Source: CAZJYI01 sp964550025
GTDB lineage: Bacteria; Verrucomicrobiota; Kiritimatiellia; UBA8416; CAYOBW01
Reading direction: 5' to 3'
Assembly: GCA_964550025.1 (NCBI GenBank)
Contig: CAZJYI010000250.1
Span: 1-11,801, forward strand
DNA length: 11,801 nucleotides
Shown here one piece after another: positions 6,464 through 11,801 of this stretch. A program made the translations under genes and the position numbers. Under the pieces are notes generated by a model. It searched no databases. It was given only the letters and a program-made list of their open reading frames with translations, and had not been told where the DNA came from. How positions within the stretch are numbered: position 1 is the stretch's first letter; each line of letters starts with the position of its first letter.

Positions 6464-6640
6464 CTTTCGGATTCCACATTTCAGATTTCAAATCTCAAAT
6501 CTCAGATCTCAGATCCGGTCTCCGAAATCCGAAATCCGAAATCACAGATCCGAAATCACAGATCCGAAATCCGAATTCCGAAATCTGAAATCTGAAATCT
6601 GAAATTTGAAATCTGAGACATGCAATCCGAGATCCTGAAC
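6464..6640. repeat. Degenerate 7-bp tandem array (ATCYGAA / ATYTCAR units)
   Basis: From 6471 to 6638 the sequence reads as 24 consecutive heptamers in one register. They run ATTTCAG, ATTTCAA, ATCTCAA, ATCTCAG in the left part; ATCCGAA with interspersed ATCACAG in the middle; then ATCTGAA, ATTTGAA, ATCTGAG; the last few are degenerate. It is far richer in A/T than the flanking genes. It fills most of the space between the epimerase and hddC. Short ORFs across it (repeated QISNFRFQISDF-type peptides) are artefacts of the repeat. Confidence 0.92.
6481..6616. repeat. Long inverted repeat within the heptamer array
   Basis: TCAGATTTCAAAT (6481-6493) is a perfect 13-base complement of ATTTGAAATCTGA (6604-6616). 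Pairing continues imperfectly inward, for example 6502-6507 with 6590-6595. A transcript across the array could therefore fold into one long hairpin between the epimerase and hddC. No T-run marks it as a standard terminator. Confidence 0.6.
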
Positions 6641-6657
6641 CTGCCCTCCCTCACACC

Positions 6658-7380
6658 ATGAAAGCCTTTCTCCTCGCCGCCGGCAAAGGCACGCGCCTGC
6701 GCCCCCTGACGGACCGCATACCCAAGTGTCTCGTGCCGATCGTCGGGGAACCGCTTCTCGCGATCTGGCTCGACGCGCTCGAACGCTGCGGCATTGAGGA
6801 AGTTCTCATCAACACCCACCACCTGGCCGACCAGGTCACACAGTTCGTGTGCGCCAGGGGCCCCGGGCGTCTACCCCGCGTACGGCTGTTCCACGAGCCC
6901 GAGCTGCTCGGAAGTGCCGGTACCGTCCTGGCCAACCGCCATTTCGTCGCGGGCGAAGACCGCTTCTTTGTGCTCTATGCCGACAATCTGACCACGGTGG
7001 ACCTTGCCGCCTTCGACCGCTTCCATTGTGAGAAGAACAGCCCTTTCACCATGGGGCTCTTCCGTACTCCGGAACCGAGTGAGTGTGGCGTGGCGGCCTG
7101 CGATCCCGACGATCGCATCATCGCGTTCCAGGAGAAGCCCGACAGGCCCGCGAGCAACTGGGCCAACGCCGGGCTCTACGTGGCTACGCCGTCCGTATTC
7201 GATGTCATCCCGGACAAACCGCTTTCCGATTTCGGATATGATGTGTTGCCTCGTTTCGTGGGGAAAATGTACGGTTTCCGAATCCACGGCTTCTTTTGCG
7301 ATACGGGGACGCCGGAACGCCTTGAACGGGCGCGCGCAGGGTGGCGCACGATCGGGGCGGCAAAGGGCAACACATGCTGA
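6658..7380 (+). CDS. hddC: D-glycero-alpha-D-manno-heptose 1-phosphate guanylyltransferase-like nucleotidyltransferase
   Basis: 240 residues. Nucleotidyltransferase fold: AAGKGTRLRPLTDRIPKCL (7-25) with the GxGTRxRPLT loop and the PK lysine (K23), metal-binding aspartate in LYADNL (D109), EKP (159-161), NAGLYV (170-175), and a late aspartate in CDTGTPE (D215). HddC joins heptose-1-phosphate to GTP, giving GDP-D-glycero-alpha-D-manno-heptose for S-layer glycan or capsule synthesis. By sequence alone it could be another hexose-1-phosphate nucleotidyltransferase; the neighbours hddA and gmhA support the heptose role. The ATG at 6658 begins the conserved MKAFLLAAGKG. No Shine-Dalgarno is visible: the 20 bases before it are pyrimidine-rich and follow the heptamer array. 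The stop overlaps the next gene's start by 7 bases. Confidence 0.82.
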   Translation: MKAFLLAAGKGTRLRPLTDRIPKCLVPIVGEPLLAIWLDALERCGIEEVLINTHHLADQVTQFVCARGPGRLPRVRLFHEPELLGSAGTVLANRHFVAGEDRFFVLYADNLTTVDLAAFDRFHCEKNSPFTMGLFRTPEPSECGVAACDPDDRIIAFQEKPDRPASNWANAGLYVATPSVFDVIPDKPLSDFGYDVLPRFVGKMYGFRIHGFFCDTGTPERLERARAGWRTIGAAKGNTC

Positions 7381-8360
7381 TAACACAGACACCATTGCGG
7401 ATTAGCCTGGCGGGGGGGGGGCCGGACCTCAGCGCCTACTACGAAACGAAGCCCGGGGCCGTCGTGAGCTCGGCCATCGACAAGTACGTATACGTGATCC
7501 TGAACCAGCGTTTCGACGACAAGATCTACGTGAGTTACTCGCGCAAGGAGATTGTGGATTCCGTTGATGAAATCCACCACGAGCTTGTTCGCGAGGCGAT
7601 GCGCATAGCCGGTGTGGAACGCGGTGTCGAGATTGCCATCATGGCCGACATACCCTCTCTGGGGTCGGGGTTGGGCTCTTCCAGCAGTCTGACCGTCGGG
7701 TTGTTGAACGCGTTCCACGCGTACCGCGGCGTCCAGGTGACGGCTGAACAGTTGGCCCGTGAGGCGTGCGAGATTGAGATCGAGCGGTGCGGCAAGCCGA
7801 TCGGCCGGCAGGACCAGTACATCGCGGCCTACGGCGGCCTGAGGTATTTCGAATTCCACCCCGGTGCCGAGGTGGCGGTGACCGCTCTGCCCTTGGGGAA
7901 GGAAAAGCAGGAACTGGGTGCCCGCCTCCTGCTCTTCTTCACAGGGGTTACCCGCAAGGCAGACACCATTCTTGCGGAGCAAAAGGCCAGAACGGAGGAA
8001 TGCGAAGTTGCCCTGGACGGTATCCGCCGGCTCGCCACGGATGCTCGAAATGCCGTTCTTGCGGGTGAGTACGACAAGATGGGTGACATCCTCTCCCGCA
8101 ACTGGGAGCTGAAGAAGCAACTTGCCTCCGGCGTGAGCACCCCGGCCATCGATCAGATGGTGGAGCAGGCCCGGAAGGGCGGGGCGACTGGGAGCAAGGT
8201 CAGTGGCGCCGGGGGAGGCGGGTTTCTGCTGGCCTGCTGTGCGCGGGACGAGAAGGACGGGCTGCGGAAGGCCATGTCGTCCTACCGCGAGATGCCCTTC
8301 TTCCTCGAGCGTTTCGGGAGCAAAGTCATTTTCAACGTGGAGGGCTACGAGTGGAAGTGA
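7374..8360 (+). CDS. hddA: D-glycero-alpha-D-manno-heptose 7-phosphate kinase (GHMP kinase)
   Basis: 328 residues from ATG 7374, chosen because the conserved MLITQTPLRISLAGGGPDL begins there, an AAAGGG ribosome-binding site lies about 7 nt upstream, and the start overlaps the hddC stop (ATGCTGA). An ATG at 7341 would add 11 residues of shadow sequence. All three GHMP motifs are present: RISLAGGGPDLS (9-20), the ATP loop PSLGSGLGSSSS (94-105), and GSKVSGAGGGG (273-283). The catalytic aspartate is probably D147 in GRQDQY. The enzyme phosphorylates heptose 7-phosphate at C1; a phosphatase (GmhB, HAD family) then removes the 7-phosphate before HddC acts. No gmhB is present in this window. Coupled with gmhA downstream by a short overlap. 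Confidence 0.9.
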   Translation: MLITQTPLRISLAGGGPDLSAYYETKPGAVVSSAIDKYVYVILNQRFDDKIYVSYSRKEIVDSVDEIHHELVREAMRIAGVERGVEIAIMADIPSLGSGLGSSSSLTVGLLNAFHAYRGVQVTAEQLAREACEIEIERCGKPIGRQDQYIAAYGGLRYFEFHPGAEVAVTALPLGKEKQELGARLLLFFTGVTRKADTILAEQKARTEECEVALDGIRRLATDARNAVLAGEYDKMGDILSRNWELKKQLASGVSTPAIDQMVEQARKGGATGSKVSGAGGGGFLLACCARDEKDGLRKAMSSYREMPFFLERFGSKVIFNVEGYEWK

Positions 8361-8932
8361 TTCGCCGGTATCTCGAGGACGTGATCGCCGCGATGCGAAA
8401 CGTCGATCCAGCGATGGTCGACAGGGCCGTTGATGCCCTGGAAACGGCGTACCTCGAACAGCGTGCAGTCTACGTCATCGGCAACGGTGGGAGCGCGGCC
8501 AACGCGTCGCATTTTGCGCAGGATCTGTCCAAAGGCGCCCTGGGCAATGATCCCTCGAAGCGCTTTCGGGTGTTGAGCCTCGTGGACAGCACGCCCTTCA
8601 TCACGGCCGTTGCCAACGATCTCGGGTACGCGGAGATTTTTGAATTCCAGCTCAGGCAGTTTGCCGGGGCTGGCGATTGGCTGGTGGCGATCAGTGGGTC
8701 CGGCAATAGCGCGAATGTCCTCAAGGGCGCGCGTTTCGCTCGTAGCTCGGGAGTCCGTGTGATGGGGTTTACGGGGTTCGACGGAGGCGCGCTGAGCGAG
8801 CTCTCGGATGTCAGCGTGCACGTGCCTTTGATGGACATGTCTCAGACCGAGGCGGTCCATGCCGTCCTGATGCACCTCATTGTTGATTCTCTAAGAGACC
8901 GCCTGGCCGCATCGCGTGAGGCCCGGAGCTGA
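8351..8932 (+). CDS. gmhA: SIS-domain phosphoheptose isomerase (GmhA-like)
   Basis: 193 residues. The GTG at 8351 overlaps hddA by 10 bases and has GGAGGG about 6 nt upstream; a GTG at 8357 is also possible (GTGA overlap) but worse spaced. SIS signature: VIGNGGSAANASHFAQDL (42-59) and the phosphate-binding ISGSGNS (114-120). GmhA converts sedoheptulose 7-phosphate to D-glycero-D-manno-heptose 7-phosphate using a metal site made by His, Glu, Gln and His. H54, Q165 and a histidine (H170 or H175) are present, but the glutamate four residues after the first histidine is aspartate here (D58, in HFAQD). A conservative change that may define a subfamily; the DiaA-type non-enzymatic SIS proteins are an alternative, less likely given hddA and hddC next door. 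Confidence 0.87.
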   Translation: MEVIRRYLEDVIAAMRNVDPAMVDRAVDALETAYLEQRAVYVIGNGGSAANASHFAQDLSKGALGNDPSKRFRVLSLVDSTPFITAVANDLGYAEIFEFQLRQFAGAGDWLVAISGSGNSANVLKGARFARSSGVRVMGFTGFDGGALSELSDVSVHVPLMDMSQTEAVHAVLMHLIVDSLRDRLAASREARS

Positions 8933-8950
8933 AGCTGGAGCGTTTCCGTT

Positions 8951-9703
8951 ATGGCCTGCACGCGCTCGTTCATCATTCCCTGCTACAACGAACGCGAACG
9001 TCTGCCTGCGACGCTGAAATCGGTCTGCCGCTATATCGACAGGTCGGGCGTGTCTTCCGAGGTCGTCGTGGTGGACGACGGCAGTACTGACGGTACCGCG
9101 GCCTGGGCCCGGTCGCAGGCGCGGAACGATGCGCGCATCCGTGTCGTCGCCTACCAGCCCAACCGAGGCAAGGGTGGCGCCGTCAAGGAGGGAATGTTGG
9201 CCGCCGCCGGGCAGTTCCTGTTGTTCCTGGACGCCGATGGCGCGACGGACGTGGCCGAGTCCGACGCCGCATGGCCGCTGCTGGAGGAGCAGTCCGTCGA
9301 CATCGTCATCGGGTCGCGGCAGACCGCCGGTTCGCAGATCAAGGCTCGCCAGGCGCCGTGGCGGGAGCTGGCCGGCAGGACGTTTGGCTTGCTGACACGT
9401 TTGCTGGTCGTGCGCGGCGTGCAGGACACCCAGTGTGGTTTCAAGGCGTTCCGGCGCGAATCGGGGCAGATGCTCTTCTCACAGCTCTCATCCACCGGCG
9501 CCGTGTTTGACATCGAGTTGCTTGTCCTCGCGGCTCGGCAAGGGCTGCGCGTGGCCGAGATTCCCGTCGCGTGGACGCATGACGAGGATTCGCGCCTGAC
9601 CTACAACCTGCGTCTGAGCATTGCCATTTTCGCCGAGCTCTTTCGCTTCAGGCTGAAGTACCGCATCTGGCTGCCGCTGAAGGTGCGCGCTCACGAGGAT
9701 TGA
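8951..9703 (+). CDS. ALG5/DPG-synthase-like GT2 glycosyltransferase (polyprenyl-phosphate sugar synthase)
   Basis: 250 residues; ATG 8951 with GGAG about 10 nt upstream and only 18 bp after gmhA, so in the same operon. GT-A family 2 motifs in order: SFIIPCYNERERLPATL (6-22), VVDDGSTDGT (40-49), NRGKGGAVKEGM (71-82), DXD-type LDADGATD (93-100), GSR (121-123), QIKARQAPWREL (129-140), and GVQDTQCGFKAFRR (156-169). The last three are characteristic of dolichyl-phosphate beta-glucosyltransferase (ALG5) relatives, which move a sugar from a nucleotide donor to a polyprenyl phosphate on the cytoplasmic face. The N-terminal membrane anchor of eukaryotic ALG5 is absent; residues 221-242 are amphipathic and may touch the membrane. 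The lipid-linked sugar could feed the GT39-like enzyme at the right edge (inference). Confidence 0.87.
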   Translation: MACTRSFIIPCYNERERLPATLKSVCRYIDRSGVSSEVVVVDDGSTDGTAAWARSQARNDARIRVVAYQPNRGKGGAVKEGMLAAAGQFLLFLDADGATDVAESDAAWPLLEEQSVDIVIGSRQTAGSQIKARQAPWRELAGRTFGLLTRLLVVRGVQDTQCGFKAFRRESGQMLFSQLSSTGAVFDIELLVLAARQGLRVAEIPVAWTHDEDSRLTYNLRLSIAIFAELFRFRLKYRIWLPLKVRAHED

Positions 9704-9846
9704 ATCTCAAAGGAACCGTTGAGCCGTGAAAATTCTGCGTCCTGTGCCCCGCTGTCCCATTCCCCGATCGTAATCCCACTCCCCCCCCCTCGCCAATCGT
9801 CCCGGTGACCGTTCCCCGTGATCGGTGTGTTGGAGAGACAGTGCGA
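9704..9846. other. Convergent intergenic region with C-tract
   Basis: 143 bp between the 3' ends of the rightward GT2 gene and the leftward SDR gene. It contains a run of nine C (9781-9789) and a C-rich stretch, but no clear stem followed by a T-run on either strand, so no intrinsic terminator could be assigned. Confidence 0.5.
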
Positions 9847-10875
9847 TCATGACCGGTGAGGGTCGTGCCGTATCCGCTCCGGCTGCGTGCGCAGGAGATG
9901 GGCCAGATGTTTGAGGCTGAACGCGCGGGGGTCATCCGTGTCGATCTTCCCGCTCTCCATCGCACGCAGTACTTCCGCGAGGGCGTCCTCGATCGTGTTT
10001 TTCGGGCGAAACCCCAGCTCGTTGGCGGCGCGGTCACTGCAAAGCGGGTAGGAGCGTTGGTCGACGACCTCGGCATACTCAAGTCTGCATGGAACAAGCC
10101 GCTGCACCAGTTGCGCTATCCCGCGCACGGTGAAATTGCCTGCGCTGACGTTGTAAGCCTGGCGGTGGATGCGTCCATGCGGCAGGCGTAGGAGGAGGCA
10201 GTAGAAATCCACGATGTCGGCGATGTGAATCAACGGTCGGATCTGTTCGCCCCCGTCTATGGTTATGGCGCCCTTCGTCAACGCGAGGTACGCAAACAGG
10301 TTTGCCACCACGTCAAGACGCATGCGCGGCGAGCAACCGCAGATCGTGGCGCTCCGGACCGATACAACCGTGAACTCGTCGCATCCGGCTTCGTTGACGA
10401 CTTCTTCCATGTCCGCCTTGTACCGGGCGTATAACGTGATGGGCTTCAAAGGCACGTCTTCGGTGACCTTCGGAACGTCCTGCGTGCCATAGACGCTGGA
10501 AGAGCTGGCATAGACGCAGCGGCGGATGCCGGCCTGCTTTGCGTGGTGGACGGTGTTGACGAGGGCATCATAGTTGATGCTCCTGGTAAGCTCGGGGTCG
10601 ATGTCGGACATGGGATCGTTGGAGAGACAGGCCATCAGCACCAGGGCGTCCTGCCCGGCCAGCGTCTGCCGCACGGCGTCGTCATCACGGATGTCACCTC
10701 GGGTTTTCGTCAGGTCTTCGTGCTCCCCGAGGAAGTCGCCAAACCAGAAAGTGTCAAAGATGGTGACGTTGCAGCCCATGCCGAGAAGCTGATGAGCCAG
10801 CCGCGTGCCGACGTATCCCCCTCCTCCTACGAGGACGATCCGTTTGCCTGCGAGATCTGCCGTCGATGTCGCCAC
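9847..10875 (-). CDS. Extended-SDR NAD-dependent epimerase/dehydratase (second)
   Basis: 342 residues from GTG 10875-10873, with a GGGAGG ribosome-binding site 9 nt upstream (10885-10890). Rossmann motif VLVGGGGYVGTRL (14-26), with VGGGG in place of the usual TGGAG. Catalytic serines in YASSSSVYG (122-130), Y149 and K153 in LYARYK. LSNDPMSDIDPELTRSINY (84-102) after the third strand, and a C-terminal substrate-binding half (RPLIHIADIVDF, YNVSAGN). Such SDRs act on UDP-, dTDP- or GDP-sugars; the exact reaction cannot be read from sequence. Given hddA/hddC/gmhA nearby, modification of a GDP-heptose is one possibility (inference). It follows the GT39-like gene by 40 bp on the same strand, and converges on the ALG5-like gene. 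Confidence 0.86.
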   Translation of the reverse strand: MATSTADLAGKRIVLVGGGGYVGTRLAHQLLGMGCNVTIFDTFWFGDFLGEHEDLTKTRGDIRDDDAVRQTLAGQDALVLMACLSNDPMSDIDPELTRSINYDALVNTVHHAKQAGIRRCVYASSSSVYGTQDVPKVTEDVPLKPITLYARYKADMEEVVNEAGCDEFTVVSVRSATICGCSPRMRLDVVANLFAYLALTKGAITIDGGEQIRPLIHIADIVDFYCLLLRLPHGRIHRQAYNVSAGNFTVRGIAQLVQRLVPCRLEYAEVVDQRSYPLCSDRAANELGFRPKNTIEDALAEVLRAMESGKIDTDDPRAFSLKHLAHLLRTQPERIRHDPHRS

Positions 10876-10915
10876 TACGCCACGCCTCCCTGGTGTTTAG
10901 AGTGAGTTGGACGCG

Positions 10916-11801
10916 CTACATTCGCGCGTCCGGACGCCTGTCCCCTTCGTCCAATTCGCCCCATTCGCGGTTCGCAGTGAGTGGGGCCACGTTCGCGCCT
11001 GCGGTTGTAAGCCTTGCGGATATCCACGACACACCGATCATCGCCCACAGTACCAGGAACGGCTCGTAGGGGAAGCGATAGCGCGGATAGGCGTGGAATA
11101 GCAGCGTTACGAACCAGATCTGCAGTACCGTCATCGTGACGACCGCATTCCACCACGGATGCCGTTTGCCCAGCACGAAAAAACCGACGACGGCGGGTGG
11201 ACAAAGGAGAACATACCACCAGTTGCAGACGGGGTTTCCGGTCAGGCGGGAGGGATAGAAGACGTCCAGCAACATGCGGGTCTTGCGGTAGAGCAACCAC
11301 GGGATTCTGCCTCTGTTCTGTCCGAGGTACTCCCAGCCGTCCCCGTAGAACCGCACCGAGCGCTCTTGCTCACCGACCTCCTGATAACGTTCCAGCGTCC
11401 CTTCCGGATAGGTGCCGCCGCCGTCGGACGTGGGGTTGTTCGACCGCCAGAACGTCAAGCCGCCGTTCGTGCTCAATACAGGCCACGCGCCGAGAACGCG
11501 ATAGTTCCTGATCGTCCACGGCAACACGATGGCGAGGAGGATCAGGGCCGTGATTGCGCCTTGCAGTACCGGCCGCCAGCTCCGTCGCCCTATGGCGCCC
11601 GCCAGCCAGAGGGGCGCGAGAAACAGGGGCCAGAGCACGAGGGCCGTCTTGATCATGATCAGGGCGCCCATCAGGACCCCCGCTACGGCGGACCAGACCG
11701 TCCGCCACGTGGTGAAAACAAGCCAAAGCGCAACCATCGCTGCGAGCAGCAGTAGCGTTACGAGCACTTCCGTGCACAACATCCCGGCGGCGAAGTAGCT
11801 A
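10916..11801 (-). CDS. GT39/ArnT-like membrane glycosyltransferase, C-terminal part; 5' end outside window
   Basis: The frame is open to the right edge and ends at TAG (10918-10916); about 294 residues are visible. Methionine at 11782 is internal (SYFAAGM precedes it). The segment SYFAAGMLCTEVLVTLLLLAA resembles the loop-plus-helix found in PMT/ArnT-like (PMT_2) transferases, where an acidic residue follows the Y-A-G-L-x-T pattern. Several hydrophobic spans follow (VWSAVAGVLMGALIMIKTAL, ALILLAIVLPWTIRNYRVLG, WWYVLLCPPAVVGFFVLG, VVTMTVLQIWFVTLLFHAYP), with a periplasmic-type loop containing STNGGLTFWRSNNP, commonly seen in this group, and a charged tail. GT-C enzymes of this kind use a polyprenyl-phosphate sugar on the outer face. 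The catalytic N-terminal DE/ED loop is off-window, so the class is inferred from the C-terminal half. Confidence 0.78.
   Translation of the reverse strand, partial: SYFAAGMLCTEVLVTLLLLAAMVALWLVFTTWRTVWSAVAGVLMGALIMIKTALVLWPLFLAPLWLAGAIGRRSWRPVLQGAITALILLAIVLPWTIRNYRVLGAWPVLSTNGGLTFWRSNNPTSDGGGTYPEGTLERYQEVGEQERSVRFYGDGWEYLGQNRGRIPWLLYRKTRMLLDVFYPSRLTGNPVCNWWYVLLCPPAVVGFFVLGKRHPWWNAVVTMTVLQIWFVTLLFHAYPRYRFPYEPFLVLWAMIGVSWISARLTTAGANVAPLTANREWGELDEGDRRPDARM

Noticed and set aside
6556..6822. 88-residue minus-strand ORF over the heptamer array and the start of hddC
   Set aside because: Its C-terminal peptide is just the translated 7-bp repeat; the rest is a shadow of hddC.

Overview
This is a GC-rich bacterial window in which most genes belong to surface-glycan metabolism. 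A run of exactly 100 N marks a scaffold gap, so the sequence is probably a draft or metagenome-assembled contig. A DUF2961 (GH172-like) protein, long hairpin-bearing intergenic repeats and a degenerate 7-bp tandem array would fit a Planctomycetota/Verrucomicrobiota/Hydrogenedentota-type genome. That assignment is an impression; no 16S rRNA or other marker gene is present. No tRNA, rRNA, transposase or CRISPR array was found.

Layout. (1) 3-1031 (+): 3' part of a DUF2961/GH172-like protein with an unusual long C-terminal extension. (2) 1040-1717: gene-free repeat region. It holds a 43-bp tandem repeat interrupted by the N gap, a nested inverted repeat, and two further hairpins with the same stem as the tandem repeat. 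(3) 1718-4218 (-): a two-gene acylation module. The first gene encodes a fused MBOAT + SGNH (DltD-like) protein. The second is translationally coupled to it and encodes a 39-residue, single-span microprotein ending in FLYYNF. A good sigma70-type promoter lies upstream. (4) 4452-6463 (+): a GT11 alpha-1,2-fucosyltransferase-like enzyme overlapping an extended-SDR sugar-nucleotide epimerase. (5) 6464-6657: heptamer tandem array able to fold back on itself. (6) 6658-9703 (+): hddC, hddA, gmhA (GDP-D-glycero-D-manno-heptose synthesis) and an ALG5-like polyprenyl-phosphate glycosyltransferase, tightly packed. (7) 9847-11801 (-): a second SDR epimerase preceded by a GT39-like membrane glycosyltransferase that runs off the window.

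How it may work together (inference). Cytoplasmic enzymes make unusual activated sugars: GDP-heptose, and products of the two SDRs. GT11 decorates the glycan. The ALG5-like GT2 makes a polyprenyl-phosphate sugar that a GT39-type enzyme could use on the outer face of the membrane. The MBOAT-SGNH/microprotein module would O-acylate the exported polymer.

The most interesting point is the microprotein at 1718-1837. Its C-terminal hexapeptide fits the FxYxxF acyl-shuttle pattern of DltX, and it sits next to a protein that already fuses the membrane acyltransferase and the extracytoplasmic transferase. Together they would form a compact two-gene version of a Dlt-like acyl relay outside a recognisable dlt operon. 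At 39 residues it would be missed by most gene callers.
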